Origin: Candidatus Competibacteraceae bacterium
GTDB lineage: Bacteria; Pseudomonadota; Gammaproteobacteria; Competibacterales; Competibacteraceae
Reading direction: 5' to 3'
Length of the DNA stretch: 64,000 nt
Assembly (NCBI GenBank): GCA_016699715.1
Contig: CP065007.1
Location: forward strand, 3,297,001 to 3,361,000
The notes beneath the pieces were generated by a model that searched no databases, had not been told where the DNA came from, and worked only from the letters and a program-made list of their open reading frames with translations. The position numbers were made by a program, and so were the translations under genes. Positions 32,766-41,829 of the stretch are shown piece after piece (position 1 is the first letter of the stretch; the number at the start of each line of letters is the position of its first letter).

Positions 32766-34973
32766 TCAGCGCTCCACCGTGAAGCCGGTTACCGGCACGG
32801 TCGCGCCGGGGCGGATCGCGCCCTTGAACACCGACTCCTGGCCACCCCGACTTAGCCGCACCTGATACGATGTTTCTTGGGGAACCTGCTCGTCCTTTCG
32901 CGGAACGTAGCGGACGGCGATTCGATAGGTTCCAGGCACCGCCTTGCCGGCCGGCCAGAACACGTTCTCCACCGGACGGTCTTGCAGCTTGTCGCGGGCG
33001 GTGTTGGCATCCACGTCCAGGGTGCCGCCACACTCGGCGGGGTTGCGGTAATCCAACTGCCGGCTGTCGGGACAATCCACCACCAAATCGAGATCGCCGT
33101 GGCTGTTCCACAGTAGCGTCACGGTAATCTCGCCCATGGCCGCGCCGGCCGCCGACATGCGCTGATCGAACTCTCGACGTTCCTCAAGGGTTGGCGCGCT
33201 TTTGACCGGCGGCGGCTCAGCCGGCGCCGGGCTCGGCGATACCGGGGCCGGTGGTTCGGAACCACTCAGTTTACTGTTCAGTTCCTCTTCCAAGGTTCCA
33301 GTCCACGGTACCGGCTTGCTGGATGACGAGTTCGGCGCGGCGGCAACCCCCTCATCCGGGGAAGCGAAACCGGTCGGCGCCGGCGTGGCCGTGCGAGGTT
33401 GCGCGTCACCTGGCGGCGTGGCCGGCGCTGTCGCGATCGCGGCTTCCAACGCACCGGGCTCTCCCGCAATCGCGCCAGCCCGAACCGCCACATGCTCGGT
33501 GGTTGGCATGGCGGCAACCGGATTCCGCCCGGCATTGCCCCCACCGGGGACGGTGGATGCGACTTCGCGACCGGATGGAAGCGCCGTCCGATCGGGCGCG
33601 GGACGGGTTTCCGTGTCAGGCGCGACCACCGGCACCACCGCGACATCGGGTGACGATCTCGCCGTGCTCCGTGATTCAGCGGGCGGAATCAAACCCGTAC
33701 CCGCGTTGCCCTGCTCTTGTGCATTGGCGGTTGGCGCTGGTGTATTCGCCCCGGCCGGCAGACATTGGCCGTGTCGTTCGGCCAGCCGTGCGAGCGCCTG
33801 TTCGAGTCGGGCACGCAATGCCACTTCAGCTCGCCGTGCGTCCGCGAGCGCGCCGGTATTCTCTTCAGCGGACGGAACGGGTGTCATCGCAACCTGATCC
33901 GAGGTCGGGCTTCGCCAATGGCTGAGAATCGCCGCGCCCAGCGCCAATAAAACAGCGAGCGCGAACACGCTCCAAAATCCCGTGGAGCCCACCACCACAT
34001 AGCGTAGCGGCGATGCCGGTTCGGCCTTTTCCACGGATAACGAATCTACCCCTGTCGCAACCGGCGTGGGTTCGGGTTCAAGCGGCGGTTCCTTTTCCGA
34101 CCGTGTCGACGCGGTTGCCACGGCCGCGACCGGAGGCACCGACTGGGTCTGGGGCATCGGCGGCGATTCCGGCGGTGGCTCCAGCGGTGCGGGCTCCAAC
34201 GGCACGGGCGGTGGTGCGGGTTCCAACGGCATGGGCGGCGGTGCGGGCTCCAACGGCACGGGCGGCGGTGCGGGCTCCAACGGCACGGGCGGCGGTGCGG
34301 GCTCCAACGGCACGGGCGGCGGTGCGGGTTCCAACGGCACGGGCGGCGGTGCGGGTTCCGACTGAAATTCGCCCGCGGCGGAGGGCGCGCGCGGCGGGAC
34401 GGGTTGTGGCTCGGCGGTCGCCAGCTCGGGCATGGGGATTTCGGGCACCGCCACATTGCGAGGCGGTTCGATCGATCTGGACGCGGCCATCGCCGAATCA
34501 GGCGAGCCGGCTGGCTCCGACCAGGGCCGATCCGGCGTAAAACCCCAGCCAGTCAGCACCGGCCGGCTATTGACCAGAAACACTCCGGTTTCCGCCGGCG
34601 TGACCAACACCGCTCGCAAAATCGCGCCCAGTTGATTCTGACGAACTTCCTTGGCGGTCGCGTATCGCTCCGCCAGCTCCCGCCCCCGGCCAAGCAGGTC
34701 GTCGATCCTGGTACGAAGCAACCGGCGTTGCTCCTCGGGCAGGTCATTCAGAGCAACCGGTTGCTCCTCGGGATCGCCCTCGGTGTACCAGTCGATCCGG
34801 TTGTTGGCCCGATCCACCACCGGTTCGGCCAACAGCCAGGCCGCATCCGGCTCCAGTTCGCTGGCCAGCACCGTCCGGATCTGCGGGTACAAGGTATGCA
34901 AGGGCTGACCGAAACCGCCAATCTCGCGCAATCCGTCAAAGGAACTGCTGCTGAGCAGGATTTGTTCCACCAT
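32766..34973 (-). CDS. SrfA-like membrane-anchored protein with YfaP-like C-terminal domain
   Basis: This 735-residue protein has an N-terminal domain (1-165) resembling Salmonella SrfA: 'GGFGQPLHTLYPQIRTVLASEL', 'NRIDWYTEGDPEEQ', 'GVFLVNSRPVLTGWGF'. Next come a proline-rich linker with repeated 'PVPLEPAPP' (about 205-270), one membrane span (about 322-345), a short coiled segment, a Pro/Ala/Thr-rich linker, a 'GTLEEELNSKL' motif, and a C-terminal beta domain with 'LLWNSHGDLDLVVDCPDSR' and 'GGTLDVDANT', like DUF2135/YfaP. The N-terminus should be cytoplasmic and the beta domain periplasmic. SrfA's function is unknown. The SrfA match is from memory of the family pattern. Confidence 0.65.
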   Translation of the reverse strand: MVEQILLSSSSFDGLREIGGFGQPLHTLYPQIRTVLASELEPDAAWLLAEPVVDRANNRIDWYTEGDPEEQPVALNDLPEEQRRLLRTRIDDLLGRGRELAERYATAKEVRQNQLGAILRAVLVTPAETGVFLVNSRPVLTGWGFTPDRPWSEPAGSPDSAMAASRSIEPPRNVAVPEIPMPELATAEPQPVPPRAPSAAGEFQSEPAPPPVPLEPAPPPVPLEPAPPPVPLEPAPPPVPLEPAPPPMPLEPAPPPVPLEPAPLEPPPESPPMPQTQSVPPVAAVATASTRSEKEPPLEPEPTPVATGVDSLSVEKAEPASPLRYVVVGSTGFWSVFALAVLLALGAAILSHWRSPTSDQVAMTPVPSAEENTGALADARRAEVALRARLEQALARLAERHGQCLPAGANTPAPTANAQEQGNAGTGLIPPAESRSTARSSPDVAVVPVVAPDTETRPAPDRTALPSGREVASTVPGGGNAGRNPVAAMPTTEHVAVRAGAIAGEPGALEAAIATAPATPPGDAQPRTATPAPTGFASPDEGVAAAPNSSSSKPVPWTGTLEEELNSKLSGSEPPAPVSPSPAPAEPPPVKSAPTLEERREFDQRMSAAGAAMGEITVTLLWNSHGDLDLVVDCPDSRQLDYRNPAECGGTLDVDANTARDKLQDRPVENVFWPAGKAVPGTYRIAVRYVPRKDEQVPQETSYQVRLSRGGQESVFKGAIRPGATVPVTGFTVER
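34186..34365. repeat. 27-bp tandem repeat in the SrfA-like gene
   Basis: About six to seven near-perfect 27-bp units encode the PVPLEPAPP linker of the SrfA-like protein. One unit reads Met instead of Val. Such an array can change copy number by slippage without breaking the frame. Confidence 0.85.
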
Positions 34974-35034
34974 GCGTGTACTCGCCTTGCGATTGCCGAC
35001 CGTTATCCCGCCGTACCAACAACGACAGGGTCGT

Positions 35035-35493
35035 TCAACTGGCCGGTGGGGTCGGCTCGTCGGTGGGGTCCAGCACGATCGACAACCCGCCGCCGCCGAG
35101 GGTCAGATCCAGGCCCAGTTGGGCGTTTTGCAGGTACAGCGTTACACCTCGCTCGTTGCGCAGCACGGCGGGACCCCCACCCTGAAACACGGTCAACCCG
35201 CCTTCGGCCGAGACATACCGCCCGGCAAAATCAGCCACGTCCCGCAGGCGATAGACTTGGCCCACCGCGCTCAATTGACTGATGCCCACCGTCGCCACCT
35301 TGAGTCCCGAGACCGAAAACCGGTATTGCCGGTCCTGAAACTCCAGCGTGCCTTGCCCTTGGCTGTAGCCGAACAACAAGCCCACCGAGAAACCGGAAAA
35401 CTCCATGCGGGCGTCCGGCCGCGCATCCTGGGCCAACACCGGAACCGTCCCGGCAACCCACATCCCCATCAAAACCGCTCGAACGAATCGCAT
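35035..35493 (-). CDS. Exported hypothetical protein in Srf-like locus
   Basis: This 152-residue protein has a signal peptide (1-21, ending VLA-QD). The mature part is glycine-rich and beta-like ('GFSVGLLFGYSQGQGTLEFQDRQYRFSVSGLKVATVG', 'YLQNAQLGLDLTLGGGGLSIVL'). No membrane span follows the signal. I do not recognise the family with confidence; it resembles small periplasmic lipid-binding or beta-barrel-like proteins. It lies 57 bp after the TAXI gene and 61 bp before the SrfA-like gene. Confidence 0.7.
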   Translation of the reverse strand: MRFVRAVLMGMWVAGTVPVLAQDARPDARMEFSGFSVGLLFGYSQGQGTLEFQDRQYRFSVSGLKVATVGISQLSAVGQVYRLRDVADFAGRYVSAEGGLTVFQGGGPAVLRNERGVTLYLQNAQLGLDLTLGGGGLSIVLDPTDEPTPPAS

Positions 35494-35550
35494 CGACTTT
35501 CTCCCACATACACCTTTCGAAATCCGGTCACCTGGCCGGCGGACCCGGCT

Positions 35551-36603
35551 TCAGGCCGCCGGAATCGAATATCGGGGCCACTCGTACTGGTTCAACAGCA
35601 TCTTCTCCAATTCGCGGGAGAGATCCACGTTCGCGCCCCCGCTCTTGGCACCGCGAGAACAACTATCCAGTTGCCAGAGGCCAACCTTTTCATCGAGGTC
35701 GACCTCTTTCCATTTGGGGTGACCGGTTTGCTTGAGCTGGCCGATATTGGCGCGGATGACCTGACCGAGCTTGGCCAATTGTTGGCAACGCAGGGCGAAA
35801 TAGGGGCTTTGCTTACCGGAAAAGTCGAAGCTCATCAATACCGCCTTGACCGCGATGGTCGGCACGCTACCGCTCGTCCATTCATAATCGCTCTGGCCGA
35901 TTTCGGCCACCTGATATTCGCGCAGCATGCGTGGGTCGTCCAGCGGCACGAAATGCACGTTCGCCAGCAGCGGGGCGAATTCCGGCTTGTCGGTCAGGCT
36001 GTCCAGTTTGGCGAACAGGCTGACCGGCTTGCCGGCCACGTAGAACATGGCGTCGGCTTCGCCCTTGAGCACGGCGGTCACGCCCTGCAACGGTGGCAGG
36101 TTGAGCAACTCGGCCGGTTTGACGCCCGTCAATTGCAGCAGATTCATGGCGGTCAGCCATGTGCCGCTGCCCTGCTGACCCACCACCACCCGTTGACCCG
36201 TCAGGTCGCCGAACGACTGGATCGACTTGCTGGCGAACAGATGCACCTCCTCGTTGTAGAACGGGAAGATCAGCCGCAGCCGGCCAGCGAGCTGGCGCAT
36301 CTCCGGGCTTTCCGAACGGCTGAGGAACCCCAACACATCGGATTGCACGATGCCAAAGGTGGCGTTTTCCTTGCTGTTGATGCGCTTGATATTGTCGATC
36401 GAACCCTGGGAATCCTTGACCAGGATATCCAAACCGACGGTTTTGGCGACTCCGGCGATGTTGTTGCCAAACTGGATGTAGGTACCGGTCTTGGAACCGG
36501 TCACCATGCCGATCTCCTTGGCATCGGTCTCTTCGGCCATGGCCGGTACCCAACTCAACAGACTCGATAGCAACAGTAGGGCGCCGATCGATGAACGACT
36601 CAT
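35551..36603 (-). CDS. TAXI family periplasmic solute-binding protein
   Basis: This 350-residue protein has a signal peptide (1-23, ending AMA-EE) and the TAXI fold: 'IGMVTGSKTGTYIQFGNNIAGVAK', 'ATFGIVQSDVLGFL', 'GQRVVVGQQGSGTWLTAMNLLQLTG' and 'GEADAMFYVAGKP'. TAXI proteins usually feed TRAP transporters, for example glutamate or other anions, but no TRAP membrane subunits are present. It may work as a stand-alone sensor for this locus. The length is typical. Confidence 0.85.
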   Translation of the reverse strand: MSRSSIGALLLLSSLLSWVPAMAEETDAKEIGMVTGSKTGTYIQFGNNIAGVAKTVGLDILVKDSQGSIDNIKRINSKENATFGIVQSDVLGFLSRSESPEMRQLAGRLRLIFPFYNEEVHLFASKSIQSFGDLTGQRVVVGQQGSGTWLTAMNLLQLTGVKPAELLNLPPLQGVTAVLKGEADAMFYVAGKPVSLFAKLDSLTDKPEFAPLLANVHFVPLDDPRMLREYQVAEIGQSDYEWTSGSVPTIAVKAVLMSFDFSGKQSPYFALRCQQLAKLGQVIRANIGQLKQTGHPKWKEVDLDEKVGLWQLDSCSRGAKSGGANVDLSRELEKMLLNQYEWPRYSIPAA

Positions 36604-36688
36604 GAGAAACGCTCCCGGTGCTTGAGCATGATGGACATACCTCCTATCCGCGTTCGAACGCCGCCGCCCGAACGGGCGGCGGGCCGTT

Positions 36689-37030
36689 CTATTGGGTTCC
36701 GGCGGGCTTCGGCCCGGAAGCTGGAACCGGTTCGGGAACCACGGTTCCAGGCGCCGGAGAGATCTGGGTCGTGCTCGGTCGCGCGGCGGGCATTCCGGCC
36801 GTTTGATGGCTGAACCACCACAGCCCGACGGCGGCTACGCCAGCTATGGCGGCGATCACAATCCAACCGAGTAGCAAACCGCTTGGCCCGCGCTGGGTCG
36901 CGCTGGGCGCTTCGGACGACCTTGCTCCCGATGAGGACGGTGGTTGAGAAGTCGCTATGTGGGGTATCCGCGTCAAACCGGCCAACAGTCCGAGCAATAC
37001 CGACAAGCTGCTGTTCGAAAGACGGCTCAT
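36689..37030 (-). CDS. Small single-span proline-rich membrane protein
   Basis: This 113-residue protein has a Ser/Pro-rich N-terminal half, one span 'SGLLLGWIVIAAIAGVAAVGLWWF' (about 50-73) and a Pro/Ala-rich outer tail. The span strongly resembles that of the next-upstream protein ('SGLLVGLLGLMVLVAVAALGWWWF'), so the two share an anchor design. It lies 65 bp after that gene and 85 bp before the TAXI gene. No named family is recognised. Confidence 0.65.
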   Translation of the reverse strand: MSRLSNSSLSVLLGLLAGLTRIPHIATSQPPSSSGARSSEAPSATQRGPSGLLLGWIVIAAIAGVAAVGLWWFSHQTAGMPAARPSTTQISPAPGTVVPEPVPASGPKPAGTQ

Positions 37031-37095
37031 GAAAAGGCTCCTCTAGCTATGGATGCGGATGCGCTGAATTTGCCTGAATCATGCGCTGTTCCACG

Positions 37096-38442
37096 CTAGC
37101 GCGACCCAGACGGCTGATGATGGCGAAGTCCCTTCTCCAGTTCCTGTACGGTCGGATCAAACTGCGATTTCAACTCCTCTTCCAAGCTGCGGCCGGAGGG
37201 GCGAACCGGCGACGGCGCGGGAGCGGGCGGAACCGTCGGCACGACGGGCGGCGCGGGCGGCGCGGGCTTCGGTTCCAGCGTGGTCTTTGGCGGTTCCCAC
37301 GCATTCGGTCGATACACTGGTTCCGGCGCGGGCACCGGCTCCGGCGCGGGCACTGGTTCCGGCGCGGGCACCGGCTCCGGCGCGGGCACCGGCTCCGGCG
37401 CGGGCACCGGCTCCGGCGCGGGCGCAATGCGATCATCGGCCGGCACGTCGCTGGCCGGCGTGGCAATACCGGCGGGCGCGGGCGACCCGACGGGTTGCCG
37501 GCCGAACCACCACCAACCCAATGCCGCCACCGCCACCAAAACCATCAACCCCAACAGCCCGACCAGCAAGCCGGACATGCCACGCCGTTCCGTGCTCGCG
37601 GCCGAGGCCGGAGGCCGCGGTTCCGAGCGCGGTTCCATCCGGGGCGGCACCACCCGCGTCGGCAATTCCGACTCGGGAACCGTTGGCGCCGACTGGGCCG
37701 GCTCCTCCGTTGGCGTGACCGGGCCAGCGCCACCGGCTCTACCGGTCCGGCGGCCGGCGCCCGCCGTTGGGGGAATCAGGCGACCCGGTGCCCGGCGGGT
37801 CATCTCCACATCCGCCGGCGCATCCTCGTCCGGGAGCAACGGCTCCTGCTCCATTGCCGCCGTCCGCGCTTCCGCCTGCTTGCGCGACACCAACCGCGTT
37901 GGCAGGTCGTCCTCCGTCGATCCCGAACCGGCGGCGATGTCGGGAATCGGCATATCGGGAATCGCCAGTTCGGCTTCGCTGACTTCCGGCATCGATGGCT
38001 CGGCCGACCCGGAATCGTCTGTCGGCTCCGGGCGCGCTTTCGGTCCCGGATCGACCCGCGTGCCGCCGACCACTCGCCGTTCGCCGCTAGCACCGCCTTC
38101 CTCGATATCCAGCTCCAGCGGCCAGACGAAGGTCGCGGCGGCGGATTCATCCAGGCCCTGACCGCGCACCGCCAAGCGGTAGGGCATGTTTTCCAACTGA
38201 AACGCCAGATCGGGATGGACGACGAATTTCAGGACCGCCTCGCTGTACCAGGCTTCCTCGGGTTGCAGCCAGCATTCCGCTCCCTGCCAGCCCTCCGGGC
38301 CCAGATGGTTGGCGGCAAAACCGTGGCGGCTCAAGGCGAATTCAAAAGTCTCCAGCGTGCGCGGCAACCCTTCCAGGGTTACGATCGCGTGCCCCAGCGG
38401 GCGGGCCGGATCTTCCGAAACGCGGACTGAAAGGGTGGACAT
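37096..38442 (-). CDS. Proline-rich single-span protein of Srf-like locus
   Basis: This 448-residue protein has a folded N-terminal domain (1-115: 'LSVRVSEDPARPLGHAIVTLEGLPRTLETFEFALSRHGF'), a long charged disordered stretch, one membrane span (about 290-312), a PAPEPV hexapeptide repeat, and a C-terminal 'SLEEELKSQFDPTVQELEKGL' motif that recalls the LEEEL segment of the SrfA-like protein. GGAGG lies 6 bases before the ATG at 38442; the longer frame to 38478 is less likely. It follows the SrfC-like gene by about 110 bp. The family is unknown to me. Confidence 0.72.
   Translation of the reverse strand: MSTLSVRVSEDPARPLGHAIVTLEGLPRTLETFEFALSRHGFAANHLGPEGWQGAECWLQPEEAWYSEAVLKFVVHPDLAFQLENMPYRLAVRGQGLDESAAATFVWPLELDIEEGGASGERRVVGGTRVDPGPKARPEPTDDSGSAEPSMPEVSEAELAIPDMPIPDIAAGSGSTEDDLPTRLVSRKQAEARTAAMEQEPLLPDEDAPADVEMTRRAPGRLIPPTAGAGRRTGRAGGAGPVTPTEEPAQSAPTVPESELPTRVVPPRMEPRSEPRPPASAASTERRGMSGLLVGLLGLMVLVAVAALGWWWFGRQPVGSPAPAGIATPASDVPADDRIAPAPEPVPAPEPVPAPEPVPAPEPVPAPEPVPAPEPVYRPNAWEPPKTTLEPKPAPPAPPVVPTVPPAPAPSPVRPSGRSLEEELKSQFDPTVQELEKGLRHHQPSGSR
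37315..37428. repeat. 18-bp tandem repeat (PAPEPV) coding array
   Basis: About six 18-bp units of the type GGTTCCGGCGCGGGCACC encode PAPEPV repeats just outside the membrane span of the protein at 37096-38442. Units differ only by synonymous changes. Confidence 0.85.
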
Positions 38443-38552
38443 CGTCATCCTCCGGGGAATCGGGCGCGCGACGGGCACTACAAGCCCGGCGTCCCGCCCC
38501 TCTCCAAATCATTGTAGGCTGGAACATGCATCATGTTGACGGGAATCCTGGC

Positions 38553-41168
38553 TCAGGCCGTGACCGTTTGCAGTTTCGCCAGCAATTCGCCCAAGCGTCG
38601 GTTGGCGGCCAAATCCACCTCGGCTCCGCCACGAGTCCGGGCATTGCGCTCCACCAGGTCCAGGAAACCGCGAATCCAATCCGTGTAGTAGTCCTGATCG
38701 TAGGTGGATTGCCGCTCGCTCAATTGTGGGCCACCGCGCGGCACCGCCCGCGGCGGAAACACCGGGCGAGGACCGGTTTCCAACGGCAACATCGGCCGTT
38801 GTTCCGGGGCCAACGCGTCGTAGCCCAGAAAATCCACATACCGGTTGAATAGGTTGGCGGTCAGCCGCGCTGGCAGCGCCACGATTTGTTCGAACTTCAT
38901 GCGGAAACCGGTTACTTCGCGCACCCGCGCCTCGATCCGTTCTTCCAGTTTCAGCCGCTGCGCCCCGCCAATCAATTCCTTGACGAACTCGACCATCATC
39001 GTTTCCGGCACCCGGAAATAATCGCACAATGCCTTATTGCCGCTCAGATCCTGTAAGTCGCGCATCCATTCCGCCACCGCCTCGCGGGCGAACAGCGCGG
39101 CGTCGTCCCGGCGAGGCGCCGCGGCCGGCTCCTCGGCGGCTCCTCCCAGACCCAGCAGCAGTTTCATCTTCTGGGTGTCCACCGCCGTCCCGATGGTCGG
39201 AGCACCGACCGCCCGTTTCTCATCCGGCAGGCGGGTTTCGATGCGGTAGTAGATCCCTTCCAATTCGTCGCTATCGGCTTGCAGGGCGCGCAGCAGCTCG
39301 CCGAAACGCTGCTCTCCGGCGCAATCGATCAGACGACCGGCAACCTGCTGGGCGGCGGCCAAGCGCTTGTTCATTTCCTGTTCCGGGTTGTCGCTGACGT
39401 AGTAATGGCCGATATGCTCGATCATCTGCTCGCCCAGTTGCGCCACCTGAGCGGTCAGTTGCCGGCGCTTGAGTTCGGGGTTGCACAACGGGCGCAGGTT
39501 TTCGGCCAGATAGGTGATGCCGCCGTCGTTAAGCGCGAAGCCCGCCTCCCAGGCTTGTTGCGGGTCACGGAAGTGGGCGCTGGCGGTGGCGTCTTGCAGA
39601 AACGCCTCCCGGAACATTTCGATCCGCTTGCGTTCGCCGGGACGAATACCGGTTTCGCGACCGTCTTCGTCGTAGTCGAACATGTGCTTGGCCTTGAAGT
39701 TGGGATTGCGCAACCAGTAGCTGTTGCGGAACGCGCCCTCGGTGTCCCACTGTCGCGGCCAATGGTACTGCTTGCCGAAAAAGTTGAGCAGCGAACTTTC
39801 CATGCGGGTGATCCAGCGGCTTTCGGGTGAGCGTTCGCCAGCTTTTTCCTCGAATTCCATGTCGAACTTGGTTAGCACCAGAAACAGCGCGGTCGGCTGT
39901 TGCGCCCGCTGTTCCGGTGTGGCGCCGTGGGTACCGGCGATCCAGTCGTACACCATTTCCGGCAGGGTCTTGACTTCCTGATTGCTGGGACCGATGCACA
40001 GCAACATGCTGGTCAGTTCCTGTTCGGCGCAGTAACGCTCGAACAGATAGGCGACCTTGCCGCGCAGAAACAGACTCTGCAACGCATCGCCGCCCTGGAG
40101 AAAAACCGGCAGATCCTTGATTTGTTCGCGGGAGCGGGCGCCGGGAAAGTCGAGCAGGTCGGTGTGCTCGAAGAAATCCCAGGGCTGTTCGGCGATCACG
40201 ATGCGCAATTCGGCGATCAGCGCCGCCACCTCGCTGCGCGGCAGGGTCACCCGCGCGCCGCCCGCGCCGTTCAGGGTCAGGGCACCGCCGCCGCCCGAGC
40301 CCAGCCCCTTCAGGGTCTGCACATCGATCAGACTCTGTTCGCGCGGCAGCAATGCATCCAGTCCGGCGCTGGCCTCGCCGGCGAAATTCAGCCCCTGCAA
40401 ACCGGTGTAGAGACGGGTATAGAGTTGGCTGAAGGCCTCCACCCCGCCCCAGATTACGCCGAACAGGCGGGCGCGATCCTGAATCCGCAGCCGGGGCGCC
40501 AGTTGCGCCGCCTGCTCCCAGTAGCCATGCCGCAGTAGCCGAACCCGTTCGTAGCCTTTGAAATAGCGCTCGAAATAGGCTTGCAGGTCGAATACGTCCT
40601 CGGCGGTCAGCGGATCGACCGCTTGGGCCTGCGCCATCGGAACCAGTCCGTCCAGCAATTCGCTCAACTGGGCCTGGCCGAGCGGTTCGTCCTCGCTGTG
40701 ATCGCAATCGGCGTAATAGGTGTTGCCGAGAATCTTGACCAAATCGGTCTGGCTCAGCAGCCGCATTTGCACCGGCGCGGCCGACGCCACCTCGAACCCC
40801 GGCTTCAGGCTGAAACGAGTCACCAGGCCGGTGGATTCGCGCCCGCCTTCCGGGTTGATTTCGCGGATGAAGTCGATCTTCTGGCCGGCGAAGTCGGCCA
40901 GTAGCGGCGCGGTGCCTTTGCGGGCCAGAGCCGAGATCAGATAGGATTTGCCCGACTGACTGGGACCGAATACGCCCGCGCACATCGGCCGCCGCACGGC
41001 CTGCTCCAGCCGGCGGGCCTGGGCGGTGAGGCGGCGGAATTCCTTGGTCAAGCCGGCCTTTTCCTGACGGACTCGCTCGGAGTGGTTCTCCAACCAGGTC
41101 AGGAATTCGGCGCCGACCCGGTCCAGGGTCTGGCAAGCGTTGCTGAGAGTGGCGTCGTTGGCGGTCAT
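38553..41168 (-). CDS. SrfC-like putative virulence factor, P-loop NTPase
   Basis: This ~871-residue protein resembles SrfC of Salmonella. A helical start ('LDRVGAEFLTWLENHSERVRQEKAGL') precedes a GTPase-like P-loop 'GPSQSGKS' at 68-75, and later 'DFFEHTDLLDFPGARSRE' resembles a G3-type DxPG switch (near 335) and 'LFLVLTKFDMEF' a G4-type TKxD motif (near 430). This GTPase layout recalls dynamin-like proteins. No signal peptide is present, so it is probably cytoplasmic or membrane-associated. It is the first gene of the seven-gene locus; SrfB is not found. The ATG at 41168 was chosen because the upstream frame looks non-coding. Confidence 0.8.
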   Translation of the reverse strand: MTANDATLSNACQTLDRVGAEFLTWLENHSERVRQEKAGLTKEFRRLTAQARRLEQAVRRPMCAGVFGPSQSGKSYLISALARKGTAPLLADFAGQKIDFIREINPEGGRESTGLVTRFSLKPGFEVASAAPVQMRLLSQTDLVKILGNTYYADCDHSEDEPLGQAQLSELLDGLVPMAQAQAVDPLTAEDVFDLQAYFERYFKGYERVRLLRHGYWEQAAQLAPRLRIQDRARLFGVIWGGVEAFSQLYTRLYTGLQGLNFAGEASAGLDALLPREQSLIDVQTLKGLGSGGGGALTLNGAGGARVTLPRSEVAALIAELRIVIAEQPWDFFEHTDLLDFPGARSREQIKDLPVFLQGGDALQSLFLRGKVAYLFERYCAEQELTSMLLCIGPSNQEVKTLPEMVYDWIAGTHGATPEQRAQQPTALFLVLTKFDMEFEEKAGERSPESRWITRMESSLLNFFGKQYHWPRQWDTEGAFRNSYWLRNPNFKAKHMFDYDEDGRETGIRPGERKRIEMFREAFLQDATASAHFRDPQQAWEAGFALNDGGITYLAENLRPLCNPELKRRQLTAQVAQLGEQMIEHIGHYYVSDNPEQEMNKRLAAAQQVAGRLIDCAGEQRFGELLRALQADSDELEGIYYRIETRLPDEKRAVGAPTIGTAVDTQKMKLLLGLGGAAEEPAAAPRRDDAALFAREAVAEWMRDLQDLSGNKALCDYFRVPETMMVEFVKELIGGAQRLKLEERIEARVREVTGFRMKFEQIVALPARLTANLFNRYVDFLGYDALAPEQRPMLPLETGPRPVFPPRAVPRGGPQLSERQSTYDQDYYTDWIRGFLDLVERNARTRGGAEVDLAANRRLGELLAKLQTVTA

Positions 41169-41344
41169 GATGAGTTCGCTGACGGTGGAGTCGTTGGCCT
41201 TGTGGACGATTGTAGCGCAGCCAGCCGGATCGTTTATGGGGAATAAATGCCTATCGGGCGTGGCCGGCACGGCGGCCGATGAGGGCGGCTTGTCAGTAAC
41301 ACCACGAGATTGCATTACACCACTCCCAGGAGAATGCACTCTTC

Positions 41345-41735
41345 ATGAACAACCGACGCCATTTTTATATTGTGTGGATCTTGTTGCTGCTAGGCTCAGG
41401 ACTGAGTGGTTGCGGGAAAGATAATGATGACGATGATGCCGCGCAATTCAGCGAACGCGCCCAGCGCGAACTGCGAACCACGATCGGACAGCTGCATCAA
41501 GAGCTTGATGTGCCAGGAATGCTGGTCGGGTTATGGGTGCCCGGTGTCGGTCAGTGGATACAAGCTTATGGGGTCTCGAATCGGGCGACCGGTGAGCCCA
41601 TGCGCTTTGATCAGCATGTGCGTATCAGCAGTGTCACCAAAACGTTCACTGTTACCTTGCTTCTTCAACTGCACGATGAAGGGTTGCTCAATATCGATGA
41701 TACGCTCGACCGGTATTTCGATACCGACCCTCGAT
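41345..41735 (+). pseudogene. Truncated serine hydrolase (beta-lactamase/PBP-like) lipoprotein
   Basis: The fragment starts with a lipoprotein signal ('LLLLGSGLSGCGKD') and continues as a class C beta-lactamase-type protein: 'LDVPGMLVGLWVPGVGQWIQAYGVSNRATGEPMRFDQHVRISSVTKTFTV', with the SxxK active-site 'SVTK'. Homology stops near 41735 after 'LNIDDTLDRYFD', leaving about 125 codons of a protein that should have around 400. The downstream sequence is unrelated DNA and an IS701-type fragment, so the gene was cut by rearrangement. Confidence 0.75.
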
Positions 41736-41829
41736 CTCGCCGCTCGGGAAAGTCATTTGCTGGGCGATTTCGGCGACGAGCAACCGATTTTTATCAACGA
41801 TTCCCTGCTGGAAAACGATTGAGTGAGTC

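Noticed and set aside
34186..34365. Regular 27-bp repeats that could look like a CRISPR array
   Set aside because: They are contiguous coding repeats without spacers inside the SrfA-like gene. The 18-bp array at 37315 is the same kind of case. No cas genes are present.
35551..36603. A full TRAP transporter at the TAXI gene
   Set aside because: No DctM/DctQ-type membrane subunit lies nearby; neighbours are single-span proline-rich proteins.
39565..41136. 523-codon minus-strand frame inside the SrfC-like gene
   Set aside because: It is an out-of-frame shadow; only the 871-residue frame shows P-loop and switch motifs.
32415..41168. A complete SrfABC or type VI secretion locus
   Set aside because: No SrfB-sized gene and no Tss sheath, baseplate or ClpV genes occur here. 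Only SrfA- and SrfC-like proteins are present.
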